From Porphyromonadaceae bacterium UBA3318 (GTDB lineage: Bacteria; Bacteroidota; Bacteroidia; Bacteroidales; Muribaculaceae), in assembly GCA_002361235.1 (NCBI GenBank), contig DESI01000003.1, positions 1-15,929 of the forward strand: a stretch of 15,929 bases of DNA, given 5' to 3'. The position numbers and the translations under genes are program-made. This document shows, piece by piece, positions 1 to 7,205 of this stretch (position 1 is the stretch's first letter; the number at the start of each line of letters is the position of its first letter). The notes beneath the pieces are model-generated. The model made no database searches. It was given only the letters and a program-made list of their open reading frames with translations, and was not told the DNA's origin.

Positions 1-25
1 GCTCTACCAACTGAGCTACTACCGC
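1..25 (-). tRNA. 5' end of a tRNA gene (partial, isotype not determined)
   Basis: Read on the minus strand, the first 25 bases fit the start of a canonical tRNA: a 7-nt acceptor arm strand (GCGGTAG), T8 and A9, a D-stem GCTC, the D-loop AGTTGGTA with its conserved GG, and the closing GAGC. The anticodon and the rest of the gene lie outside the window, so the amino acid cannot be read; a G1-C2-G3 start would suit tRNA-Gly among others, but that is only a guess. A strong Bacteroides-type promoter lies about 40 bp upstream at 67-97. Confidence 0.88.
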
Positions 26-66
26 ATAGTTGTTGCACATAAACTATATGCCGTTGGTTTCTGTTG

Positions 67-97
67 CAAATTTACAAATTATTTGTGAGTTGACAAA
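67..97 (-). promoter_or_regulatory. Bacteroides-type promoter for the tRNA gene
   Basis: The minus strand carries a perfect TTTG (-33 element, 94-97), 19 bp, and a perfect TAAATTTG (-7 element, 67-74). This matches the Bacteroides primary sigma consensus TTTG / TAnnTTTG. Transcription should start near position 60, giving a leader of roughly 35 nt before the tRNA 5' end at 25. It lies downstream of the hepT stop (130), so the tRNA need not depend on read-through. Confidence 0.75.
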
Positions 98-129
98 AAG
101 AGATTGGTTTAATAATTCATTAACAAAGG

Positions 130-510
130 TCAAGAATTGGAATCACATTCCTCCTTATATCGTTTTTCATAGTCAACTATGATTCGTTCGATATCCTTTT
201 TTAATTCGGGAATATGCTTGATTACCAATCCCCATAGGAAAGTTGGTTGCACATTGTCGTAGGCATGAATAATTCTGTTGCGTGTGGCAATAATGGCTCG
301 TGCATTAGGGATTTCTATGGTGGGATCAATCTTCCGAATCCGATTAATCGCTTCGCCCATTATCTCCGTTTTACGCTCTACGACGCATTTGCGCATAATA
401 TCCTTCTCAAACAAATCATATCTGTTTGGGAAGTCGATAAAACAGCTCTGCATGTCGTTTATGGCATCCAGAACATCTTGTAAATATGTCAGGATTTCTT
501 CATTAGCCAT
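130..510 (-). CDS. hepT: HepT-like HEPN ribonuclease toxin (DUF86 family)
   Basis: This is a 126-aa, mostly helical protein with the HEPN ribonuclease signature R-x4-H-x-Y at R77, H82 and Y84 (RNRIIHAY). In characterised HepT-MntA systems HepT is the RNase toxin, and the Tyr of this motif is AMPylated by its partner to silence it. The ATG at 508-510 lies inside the end of mntA (8-bp overlap, 503-510), so the two are probably translationally coupled with the antitoxin made first. All motif residues are intact, so the toxin should be active. Base composition is clearly more AT-rich than the genes beyond position 858, consistent with horizontal transfer. The family and motif are well supported; its RNA target here is unknown. 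Confidence 0.88.
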   Translation of the reverse strand: MANEEILTYLQDVLDAINDMQSCFIDFPNRYDLFEKDIMRKCVVERKTEIMGEAINRIRKIDPTIEIPNARAIIATRNRIIHAYDNVQPTFLWGLVIKHIPELKKDIERIIVDYEKRYKEECDSNS

Positions 511-808
511 AAATCATCTGTTTTGTGCGGTTGATGTTGGCAATGAAATATTTATTTCGAAGTCCTCCTTGTTCAATTAAATCTACTTTTCTGTTGAAAA
601 GACGTTCCAATGCATCACGTAAATCGAAATAATTCGTGACATAATCCCATTTCTCATGATCCGTAGTATCGAAATCAACAAGCAGATCCACGTCGCTTTG
701 GTCATTGAATCTATCCGTTAGAATAGATCCAAATACGGCCAGAGACTTGACCTTATGCTTTCGGCATAATTCAAAGATACGGTTCAAATTCAATTCAATC
801 AGCTTCAT
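503..808 (-). CDS. mntA: MntA-like minimal nucleotidyltransferase antitoxin
   Basis: This is a 101-aa minimal nucleotidyltransferase of the pol-beta fold. It has the family motif G-S-x10-D-x-D (G27, S28, D39, D41) and a third acidic residue at D76 (KVDLIEQ). In known pairs MntA transfers AMP from ATP to the HEPN toxin's tyrosine. I start it at the ATG at 806-808. The longer reading from a TTG at 835 adds nine residues, but that codon lies inside the -7 promoter element at 833-840, so it should not be transcribed. About 100 aa is also the usual family length. It overlaps hepT by 8 bp. The gene is AT-rich compared with the sugar cassette upstream. Confidence 0.87.
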   Translation of the reverse strand: MKLIELNLNRIFELCRKHKVKSLAVFGSILTDRFNDQSDVDLLVDFDTTDHEKWDYVTNYFDLRDALERLFNRKVDLIEQGGLRNKYFIANINRTKQMIYG

Positions 809-832
809 GGCGACAAATGGCGTTATGTGATG

Positions 833-864
833 CAAATATACTGATTATTTTGATATTCTACAAG
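833..864 (-). promoter_or_regulatory. Bacteroides-type promoter for mntA-hepT
   Basis: On the minus strand a CTTG (861-864, one mismatch to TTTG) is followed after 20 bp by a perfect TATATTTG (833-840). The -33 element overlaps the last Leu codon of the PtmE-like gene, whose stop is at 858-860. Transcription should begin near 826-828, leaving a leader of about 20 nt before the ATG at 808. No autoregulatory operator was recognised. Confidence 0.65.
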
Positions 865-1901
865 TGTTTGGCCAGATCCTGGGCCTTGCGGTATTCATCG
901 GGGGTGCCTATGTCAATCCATAGACCGGTGAGGGGGTAACGGATTACGGATTGGTTGTCGGCCACGAGAGCCTGTATCAGATCGGTGGCGTTGAATACCC
1001 GGCCTTCGGGAATGTAACGCAACGCCTCGCGGCGGATCAGATAGATGCCGGCGTTGGCGTACATGTTATAGACTGGTTTTTCTTCCACGCCAAGGATATT
1101 CCTGCCGTCAATGTCAAAGATTCCGTAAGGCACCGAGATAGTATAAGGTACCGCCGCCGCCGACATCATGGCGCCGTTCTGCATGAAATGCAGATAAAAA
1201 TCCTCATAGTCAATGTCGGTCAGCAGGTCGGAATTCATCACTAAGATGGTGTCGTTGTGGAAATCCGGCACAAGCGTCAGCGACCCGATGGTGCCGAAAA
1301 ACTGAGTCTCGGCCACGCAATTCACGTTGGCGCCGGCTTCGGTCGGCACAGAGAAATGCTCCGTCAGCTGTTCCTTGAGATAATTTACCGTGACGGAGAA
1401 ATCCTTCACGCCGTATTTGGCCAGCGCATCGATGTTGAGGTCTATGATAGGTTTGCTGCCGATTTTTAGCAATGGTTTTGGGGTGGTCAAAGTCAGGGGA
1501 CGCAGGCGTTCACCCTTGCCGCCGGCCATCAGCACGGCATCGACCGGCAGTGCTGCCTTGGCGCGTGTCAGGTCTATCACATCAAGAATATGGTGTGCGG
1601 CATCAAGTACCGGCACCAACAGAATGCCCCGCTGACGCATCCGCTTCAGCTCGTATGCCTGCGACAACGAGCTGAGATACGAGAAATCGCGGTGCATGGC
1701 GTTTCCGACCGGACTGTTTACCTCATGCCCGGCTATCAGCGCACGGCGCACGTCGCCGTCGGTCAGGGTGCCGACCATAACGCCATTGTCGTCAACCACG
1801 AACAGCGTCATGGAGCGAGACTTAACCAGGTTCAGCCGCTTTAGAGCCTCGCGTATCGGTTCCGAGACGTTTATGGTGTAATCCTCGATTTTCATATTCA
1901 T
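858..1901 (-). CDS. PtmE-like CBS-domain sugar-1-phosphate nucleotidyltransferase
   Basis: This 347-aa protein has two CBS repeats (about 8-60 and 65-115) followed by an NTP_transferase domain (about 121-345). The latter shows the glycine-rich loop LMAGGKGERLRPLT (124-137), KPLLKIGSKPI (142-152), the metal-binding Asp D225 (NSDLL), EEKP (273-276) and WIDIGTPDEY (328-337). This architecture matches PtmE of Campylobacter, which makes GDP-glucosamine at the entry of the legionaminic acid route; nucleotide and sugar specificity cannot be read here. CBS pairs usually bind adenine nucleotides, so activity may be tuned by energy charge (inference). Its ATG overlaps the NeuA-like stop by 4 bp (ATGA, 1898-1901). 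It is the last cassette gene; no terminator hairpin follows. A second ATG two codons in is an equally possible start. Confidence 0.83.
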   Translation of the reverse strand: MNMKIEDYTINVSEPIREALKRLNLVKSRSMTLFVVDDNGVMVGTLTDGDVRRALIAGHEVNSPVGNAMHRDFSYLSSLSQAYELKRMRQRGILLVPVLDAAHHILDVIDLTRAKAALPVDAVLMAGGKGERLRPLTLTTPKPLLKIGSKPIIDLNIDALAKYGVKDFSVTVNYLKEQLTEHFSVPTEAGANVNCVAETQFFGTIGSLTLVPDFHNDTILVMNSDLLTDIDYEDFYLHFMQNGAMMSAAAVPYTISVPYGIFDIDGRNILGVEEKPVYNMYANAGIYLIRREALRYIPEGRVFNATDLIQALVADNQSVIRYPLTGLWIDIGTPDEYRKAQDLAKHL

Positions 1902-2602
1902 TTCTCGTTAATGTCCAACATACCCTCTTTCAGCATCAGTTCCGCTATCTTCCAGTCCAGCATGGTGTCGAGGTCCAGCGAATGAATCTCGTCCATCACA
2001 TATTTGCGGATGTGCTTGAACTTGGACAGGGGAGACCTGCGGAGAGCCCCGGGGTCTATAACATACACCGCGCCGTTGTATTCCCAGGCCTCGGGGGCGT
2101 CCTGGCGGCGTACATATTGCCCGTTTCCTTTCGACAGCTTCAGAAAACCGTCGGCATCCTCCTCAAAGCAATTGTAGTAAGGATTGGCTTTGGCGGCTGT
2201 GACGCTCACCACCATGTCGGTGCCAGGCCCGAACAGCGCCATGGCGCCCCTGATGTCCTCCGGGCTGCGGAACGGCGATGTAGGCTGCAGCAACACTATG
2301 GCATCGTAGTGCAGTCCCTGCTGCTCGTAATGGTCCAGGGCATGAAGCAACACCTCGTATGTGCCGCATGTGTCGGTGGCCAGCCGGGCCGGCCGTACGA
2401 AAGGCACGTGAAGCCCGTAATCCTCTACGGTGCGGATTATTTCCGGGTCATCGGTTGTGACGCATATATCGGCGTCAGCAGCCACCGAGCGCGCCTGGTC
2501 TATGGCGTGGCATATCAGCGGCTTGCCGCCCAAGGGACGGATGTTCTTGTGCGGAATGCCCTTGCTGCCGCCGCGTGCCGGTATGATTACGAGTGTCTTC
2601 AT
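1898..2602 (-). CDS. neuA: CMP-nonulosonate (acylneuraminate/legionaminate) cytidylyltransferase
   Basis: This 234-aa protein is of the CMP-sialic acid synthetase family (NeuA/LegF). It would couple CTP to a nonulosonic acid, giving the CMP-sugar used by transferases. Visible motifs are the nucleotide-binding loop IIPARGGSKGIPHKNI (6-21), LLQPTSPFRS (104-113), and the late acidic pair D210-x-D212 (HSLDLDTMLDW) that holds the metal. The length fits the single-domain enzymes, with no O-acetylesterase domain attached. It overlaps both neighbours by 4 bp (ATGA at each end), so it is translationally coupled to the NeuC-like and PtmE-like genes. Whether it activates Neu5Ac, legionaminic or another nonulosonic acid cannot be told from the sequence. 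Confidence 0.92.
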   Translation of the reverse strand: MKTLVIIPARGGSKGIPHKNIRPLGGKPLICHAIDQARSVAADADICVTTDDPEIIRTVEDYGLHVPFVRPARLATDTCGTYEVLLHALDHYEQQGLHYDAIVLLQPTSPFRSPEDIRGAMALFGPGTDMVVSVTAAKANPYYNCFEEDADGFLKLSKGNGQYVRRQDAPEAWEYNGAVYVIDPGALRRSPLSKFKHIRKYVMDEIHSLDLDTMLDWKIAELMLKEGMLDINEK

Positions 2603-3717
2603 AGATAACGGGCTTTGATTTCGGCTATGACTCTCTGCGCGCTGTGTCCGTCGCCGAAATAAGGATCCGAGGGATAATGAGTGTCGGGAATCAGTGTCAG
2701 CACCTCGGCTATATCCTCCTTTGATATGCCACGGGGAGTGATGACGTTAGCGCACAGATGACGCCCCTTCTGGCGGTCGCCTATGTTTACGGTGGGCACG
2801 CCGACAAACGGAGTCTCAAGGATTCCGCTGGAGGTGTTGCCCACCAAGGCGTAAGCCTGGCGCATCATCGACAGGTACCGGCGGTGTCCCAGCGAGTGAA
2901 TGAAATGGAAATGCGGATTGCCGTCACACACCTTGCGGTAGTAATCGTTCAGTTCCGCGCCGCCGGCGTCTGCGTTGGCGGCTGTGATCATCACCTCGGT
3001 GTCAGTCAGTTCGGCCATAGCTTCGATTGCGTTGCGGGCAATGGCCATGCTTGTTTCCATCGTGGCCTTGGTCTCGGTATGGATGGTGCAGAGAATCCAG
3101 CGGCGGTCAGGGTCAAGCCCCAGGTTTTCGGCCAGTTCTGCCCGCGACATAGGGGCGGTGCGTACGAAAGTCTCCAGCCCCGGTTCGCCTACATTCACCA
3201 CGGGCTTGCGGCCCTCGGTAATGGTTGTGACACGTTGTGCCGACGGTTCGGTGCAGGGCAGGTGCAGGTCGGCCATCATGGTGATGGCGTCGCGTATCTG
3301 GTTGTCGATGGCGCCCTCCGTGATGTCGCCGCCGGAGATGTGGGCTATCGGTATGTTGAGTATCAGGGCCACGCTGCATACGGCCAACAGCTCATAACGG
3401 TCGCCCAACACCAGCAATACGTCCGGTCGCAGTTCGGACAGCGCGTCTGCCATGGATATGGCGCACATCCCCGTCGACTTGGCAATGCCTGTGTCGGTGG
3501 AGGTAGACAGAAGGAATTCCACCCTCCTGTCAATGTGATGGCCGTCGGCCTCGATCTGGCGCACCGTCATGCCCTGGTCGGGCGACAGATGACCGCCTCC
3601 GGCTATCAGCTGCAACTCGATGTCCGGGTCACGCTCCATGTCGGTGATGATCCAGTGCAGCAGACCGTATTCCGAGCGCGCGCCGGTGAATATGCATACT
3701 TTCAGTTTGCGGGCCAT
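2599..3717 (-). CDS. neuC: Hydrolysing UDP-sugar 2-epimerase, NeuC/LegG family
   Basis: This 372-aa enzyme of the WecB/NeuC GT-B-like fold removes UDP and inverts C2. It would supply ManNAc (NeuC) or 2,4-diacetamido-2,4,6-trideoxymannose (LegG) to the synthase. Motifs seen: N-terminal FTGARSEYGLL (10-20), LGDRYE (104-109), the long HISGGDITEGAIDNQIRDAI stretch (126-145) typical of the hydrolysing class, and VGNTSSGILETPFVGVP (292-308) followed by NIGDRQKGR (311-319), the UDP-binding part. The ATG at 3717 is 2 bp after the NeuB stop; the stop overlaps the NeuA-like start. Full length with no missing motif. The choice between NeuC and LegG substrate depends on context. Confidence 0.92.
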   Translation of the reverse strand: MARKLKVCIFTGARSEYGLLHWIITDMERDPDIELQLIAGGGHLSPDQGMTVRQIEADGHHIDRRVEFLLSTSTDTGIAKSTGMCAISMADALSELRPDVLLVLGDRYELLAVCSVALILNIPIAHISGGDITEGAIDNQIRDAITMMADLHLPCTEPSAQRVTTITEGRKPVVNVGEPGLETFVRTAPMSRAELAENLGLDPDRRWILCTIHTETKATMETSMAIARNAIEAMAELTDTEVMITAANADAGGAELNDYYRKVCDGNPHFHFIHSLGHRRYLSMMRQAYALVGNTSSGILETPFVGVPTVNIGDRQKGRHLCANVITPRGISKEDIAEVLTLIPDTHYPSDPYFGDGHSAQRVIAEIKARYL

Positions 3718-3719
3718 GG

Positions 3720-4733
3720 TCAGAGGGTGATGAGTTCGTCGGTGTTGAAATCGCGCGAAGCCTTCTGCCCGATCACCTGGTACCAGCGCATGGGCGATAT
3801 GCCGGTGCCGGGCCGTTTTACGGTCACGTTACGTATCGTGAACGTTTCGCCGGCACGGATAGGCTTGCGCGCCACGATGCTTTTGCGCGCCACTTTGAGG
3901 TTGGAACTCTCGCTGGGCGTCACATGCTTCTCGGCCGAACCCACGGCCTTCTCCACTATGCGGATGGCCTCGGTCATGGCCTTGAATTCCTCAGGGTCGG
4001 CCGACGCACGATGATCGGGACCCGAGGCGGTCTTATCGTAAGTGAAATGCTTCTCTATTATCTTCGCGCCACGGGCCACGGCTGATATAGGCACGGCAAT
4101 GCCTTCGGTGTGGTCGCTGAATCCCACGCCACCGCACCCCAGAGTCGCCAGCTGCTCCATGGCGCATAGATTCACGTCCTCGGCCGGGGTAGGGTATTGG
4201 GTGTTGCAGTGCAGCAGATATATGGACTCACGCTCCACGCCGTTGTCGGTCAGTACCTTGACGGCCTGACGCACCTCGTCGATGTCGCACATGCCTGTGG
4301 ACATTATCACCGGACCGCCGTAAAGCGCGATACGCTCCAGCATCGGCAGGTTCGTGACCTCGCCCGACGGTATTTTCCAGTAATCCATATCGAGACCGGC
4401 TAAGAAATCGACGCTTTCGATATCAAATGGCGACGAGAGGAATCCGATACCTGCATTGCGGCATTCACGCGCCAGGACCTTGAAATCCTCGGGCTTGAGT
4501 TCGAGGCGGCGCAGCATCTGAAGCTGGCTCTCGTCGCCGCCGCAGTTGCGCTCCTGGTATTCGGCGCGGCTCGCATCGGCACAGACCAAGTTCTCGGCCT
4601 TGAATGTCTGGAACTTGGCATAGTCGGCGCCGGCCTCTTTGGCAAGGTGCACCATTGAGACGGCCCGTTGCAGGTCGCCCCCGTGATTGACGCCTATTTC
4701 GGCTATTATGATGGTGTGATTTGGTTTCAGCAT
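3720..4733 (-). CDS. neuB: Nonulosonic acid synthase, NeuB/LegI family
   Basis: This 337-aa protein condenses phosphoenolpyruvate with a mannosamine-type sugar to give a nine-carbon sialic-acid-like sugar. A TIM barrel carries IIIAEIGVNHGG (8-19), KFQTFKAENL (40-49), the metal-binding His of FSDHTEG (H208) and of EKHFT (H229), and PDHRAS (239-244). A C-terminal SAF (antifreeze-like) domain follows from about residue 282 (RKSIVARKPIRAGE). I start it at the ATG 4731-4733. The frame is open back to 4898, but those 55 residues are an arginine-rich shadow of the acetyltransferase gene and resemble no NeuB. With this start it overlaps the acetyltransferase end by 7 bp. Neu5Ac versus legionaminic acid specificity is not resolved. 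Confidence 0.94.
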   Translation of the reverse strand: MLKPNHTIIIAEIGVNHGGDLQRAVSMVHLAKEAGADYAKFQTFKAENLVCADASRAEYQERNCGGDESQLQMLRRLELKPEDFKVLARECRNAGIGFLSSPFDIESVDFLAGLDMDYWKIPSGEVTNLPMLERIALYGGPVIMSTGMCDIDEVRQAVKVLTDNGVERESIYLLHCNTQYPTPAEDVNLCAMEQLATLGCGGVGFSDHTEGIAVPISAVARGAKIIEKHFTYDKTASGPDHRASADPEEFKAMTEAIRIVEKAVGSAEKHVTPSESSNLKVARKSIVARKPIRAGETFTIRNVTVKRPGTGISPMRWYQVIGQKASRDFNTDELITL

Positions 4734-5341
4734 GGTACGTATCTTGCTGGATTTCCGGCATAAAGGCCGGGTTTGGTTATGTTCCTTATTACGACCGATC
4801 CCATGGCCACGGATGCTCCCGCGCAGATGGATACGCCGTTGCGAATCACGGCGCCGGCGCCGATAAACGCATTGTCGCCTACCGTGACCTCGCCGCACAG
4901 AATGGCTCCGGGAGCTACGAACACATTGTCGCCAAGCCTGCAGTCATGCTCCACGATGGCTCCGGTGTTGATGACGCAATGACGCCCCACGGTGGCGCGG
5001 TTCACGATAGCTCCGTTCATTACGGCCGAGCCTTCGCCCACGTGCGAATGACGCGACACCACGGCATGACCGGCAATGACAGTCACCGCAGGAAACGCGG
5101 CGAACCGGTCTATTACCTTGCGCCTGATGTCGAGATGGCATCCATGGTCTATGCCCACGGTTATATGTACGGCTGCCTTGGAATCTATCTCGCCTGACAG
5201 AAGTTGCCCGTCGGTGCCGAGATATGGCACGCCTGGAGGCTCGGCCGATTCCCCGGGAGCCACATATCCTCCGAACATCGTGTCGCCGGCCGCCTCTATT
5301 ACCGAGCGGGCGTGGCCGCCTCCTCCAACCAGTACGTACAT
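4727..5341 (-). CDS. NeuD/PglD/LegH-like left-handed beta-helix sugar acyltransferase
   Basis: This 204-aa protein has an N-terminal Rossmann-like part opening VLVGGGGHARSVIE (3-16), typical of the NeuD/PglD group, and then hexapeptide repeats from about residue 86 to 187 (for example VIAGHAVV, VFVAPGAILCGEVTVGDNAFIG in pieces). The probable catalytic His is H132 in AIVEHDC, equivalent to the PglD histidine. In this family the acetyl group from acetyl-CoA goes either to the 4-amino group of a UDP-sugar (PglD, LegH) or to a hydroxyl of sialic acid (NeuD). If the pathway is legionaminic it would be the LegH step, but the amine needed for that requires an aminotransferase not seen here. It starts 6 bp after the dehydratase stop and overlaps neuB by 7 bp. 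Confidence 0.86.
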   Translation of the reverse strand: MYVLVGGGGHARSVIEAAGDTMFGGYVAPGESAEPPGVPYLGTDGQLLSGEIDSKAAVHITVGIDHGCHLDIRRKVIDRFAAFPAVTVIAGHAVVSRHSHVGEGSAVMNGAIVNRATVGRHCVINTGAIVEHDCRLGDNVFVAPGAILCGEVTVGDNAFIGAGAVIRNGVSICAGASVAMGSVVIRNITKPGLYAGNPARYVPC

Positions 5342-5347
5342 CGCAGT

Positions 5348-6550
5348 CTACATTTTATCGTCCAGGTTCTTGCCCAGTTCTTCGTGATGGAAATTGGGAA
5401 GATATGCGGCCAATACCTTGACTATGTCGGCTTTGGAATACGAGCCGGTGGAGAAAAGACTCTCCAGGTCGTCGATCAGGCCTTCTACCGCCTGACGCGA
5501 CCGGTTGTCGGTCTCGGTAATCACTCCCAATGACTTGAAGCGCTCCATGTCTGTTGTCTCGCCGCTGACGGTGAATTGCTCACAATCCTTCTCGCCGGTG
5601 GTGTCGCTGTCGAAATACACGACAGGATACACAGGACCCGGCAGATTGGCCGCCGCGAATGCCTTGGCCTCGTCGTCGTTGGCGCATTCATGTTTGCCGA
5701 AGCCCGATTCCTTAAGGAAAGCATCGCATATTTCGGAGAATGTCTTCAGCTTCTCCTTGCCGAGTTTCGGGAAGAACACCTCGCCGTTATTGCCAAGGAT
5801 GCACGCCAGCATACATATCTGGCCGCTTTCCTCCATCGATACGAAATATCGCTTCACGTCCTTAGGCGCCACCAGAGGCTGGTTCTTGGCCATGCGGTCG
5901 GTGAAGCTGGCGGGCAGCGAGCCGTTGGAGAATGCCACGTTGGCGAATCGTGCCGTTGTTACCTTGAACTTCGGGCGGTAAGCCATGATCAGGTCCTCCA
6001 TCACGCGCTTGGACGCTCCCATGATGTTCACAGGGTTGGCGGCCTTGTCGGTAGAGACGCAGAAGAAATGCCGGGGCGGATACTGTTCAAGCAGATCCAG
6101 GAATCCGCGGGCCTTGATTACGTTGTTTTCCAGCAGGGCGCGCACGGAAATGCGGTCCTTTTCGCTGCGCACGTGTTTGTGGGCCGAGAAATTGGCCACG
6201 ATGTCGAAGCCGCCGTGCTCGCGGAATATCTCCGCCATTACGGGACTGGCGAAGTCCAGCGTATATGTCAGGAATACGGGAGGCACCGCAATGCCTGAAT
6301 CGGAGCGAAGGTCGCGGGTAAGCTCGGCCAGACCGTTTTCGTTGAGGTCCACCACCACAAGCTCGGATGGCCGGAACTTCAGCACCTCCTTGATGAACGA
6401 GGAGCCGATCGAGCCGGCACCGCCTACCACCAACACGGATTTACCTTTTATCTCATGCTCCAGTTCATCGTGCCGGGCGAGTATATCGGGGGCGAACAGC
6501 GACTGGTCGCGTTCTATGACATGTTCCTTTACGAATGCAGGTATATTCAT
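5348..6550 (-). CDS. Soluble CapD/FlaA1-type nucleotide-sugar 4,6-dehydratase
   Basis: This 400-aa extended short-chain dehydrogenase (Polysacc_synt_2) binds NAD(P) through VVGGAGSIGS (41-50). The catalytic region reads STDKAANPVNIMGASKR (166-182): Met replaces the usual Tyr of YxxxK, as is characteristic of CapD/FlaA1/WbpM enzymes. RFANVAFSNGSLP (201-213) and KRYF (233-236) are further family motifs. There are no membrane helices, unlike WbpM/PglF, and a tail of about 90 residues follows the usual SDR end. The expected reaction is removal of water from a UDP- or GDP-HexNAc to give a 4-keto-6-deoxy sugar; C5 inversion or retention cannot be told. The ATG overlaps the GYF gene stop by 4 bp (ATGA, 6547-6550). 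It would be the first committed step of the cassette. Confidence 0.87.
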   Translation of the reverse strand: MNIPAFVKEHVIERDQSLFAPDILARHDELEHEIKGKSVLVVGGAGSIGSSFIKEVLKFRPSELVVVDLNENGLAELTRDLRSDSGIAVPPVFLTYTLDFASPVMAEIFREHGGFDIVANFSAHKHVRSEKDRISVRALLENNVIKARGFLDLLEQYPPRHFFCVSTDKAANPVNIMGASKRVMEDLIMAYRPKFKVTTARFANVAFSNGSLPASFTDRMAKNQPLVAPKDVKRYFVSMEESGQICMLACILGNNGEVFFPKLGKEKLKTFSEICDAFLKESGFGKHECANDDEAKAFAAANLPGPVYPVVYFDSDTTGEKDCEQFTVSGETTDMERFKSLGVITETDNRSRQAVEGLIDDLESLFSTGSYSKADIVKVLAAYLPNFHHEELGKNLDDKM

Positions 6551-7200
6551 GGTCTAAAGAAAGTTACTGCATATAATATCAGGCCGGCACACAGGGTGAT
6601 GCCGATCCACATCTTGCTTTTGCGCACGTAGTCGGCCATGGTGGCGCGCAGGTGCTCGCGTTCCTGGTCTGAATACAGGTGGTTGGACGACTTCGATACG
6701 CTTCTGTTTGATTCTTCCCATGCCTTACGGGCGTTGAAAGCGCAATATATGGCCATGATGCCCGTAGGGAAGAAGCATAAAACGGTGACTACGGTAGCGA
6801 AGAACAGCAGGCCGGACGGCGGCGGGACGGAAGGGTCATGGTCTGCCGGGTCGTGGTCGGCTTTCTCAGGAGCCGGTACGTCCCCTTTCCGGAAGTAATA
6901 GCGGAAAGCCGGGGGCACGGCGTCGTAGCTGTCGTCGCGCTCCGGGGTGGTGTCCGTGATCCCGTTGTCCGAGGCTGCTGATGCAGCCGGCAACGAGGCT
7001 TTGGGCGAGGGATGGCGCAGCTCCGCCAGACGCTGGCGGAAGAAGCGGCACACGTCACCGTTCTCGTCGGCGCGCTCCCAGTCGGGCATCCCCTTGCACC
7101 ATATATAGGTGTCGGGACGGATGCCCAAGTCCGCCAGTTCCTCAAGAGTCATCGGGCCTACCTGACGGTCGCCCAACATTGCATAATAAGCCGTAGCCAT
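6547..7200 (-). CDS. GYF_2 domain protein with two C-terminal membrane segments (CD225-like)
   Basis: This 217-aa protein begins with a GYF_2 domain (about 5-55: YYAMLGDRQVGPMTLEELAD, then PDTYIWCKGMPDW). A low-complexity linker with charged and proline patches follows (about 62-128). Then come two hydrophobic segments (about 130-155 and 196-215) separated by a polar loop (FNARKAWEESNR...), the layout of CD225/dispanin proteins. Known GYF_2-CD225 proteins of Bacteroidetes have no firm function; the GYF part probably binds proline-rich or other peptides at the cytoplasmic face (inference). I start at the ATG 7198-7200; the preceding in-frame TTG (7203) adds one residue. It follows its paralogue by 5 bp and is joined to the 4,6-dehydratase by an ATGA overlap. 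Confidence 0.8.
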   Translation of the reverse strand: MATAYYAMLGDRQVGPMTLEELADLGIRPDTYIWCKGMPDWERADENGDVCRFFRQRLAELRHPSPKASLPAASAASDNGITDTTPERDDSYDAVPPAFRYYFRKGDVPAPEKADHDPADHDPSVPPPSGLLFFATVVTVLCFFPTGIMAIYCAFNARKAWEESNRSVSKSSNHLYSDQEREHLRATMADYVRKSKMWIGITLCAGLILYAVTFFRP

Positions 7201-7205
7201 CAATA

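Noticed and set aside
809..835. TTG start giving a 110-aa MntA
   Set aside because: The codon is within the -7 promoter element at 833-840, and the nine extra residues are not needed for the family fold; the ATG at 808 is preferred.
2758..4014. A 418-codon open frame on the plus strand
   Set aside because: It lies antisense to the well-supported NeuC-like and NeuB genes. Its translation is rich in His, Gly, Val and Gln with no recognisable domain, as expected of the reverse of GC-rich coding DNA.
4734..4898. N-terminal extension of the NeuB-like protein
   Set aside because: The 55 residues are Arg-rich and out of frame with the acetyltransferase gene that clearly occupies this DNA; NeuB proteins begin near the IAEIGVNHGG motif.
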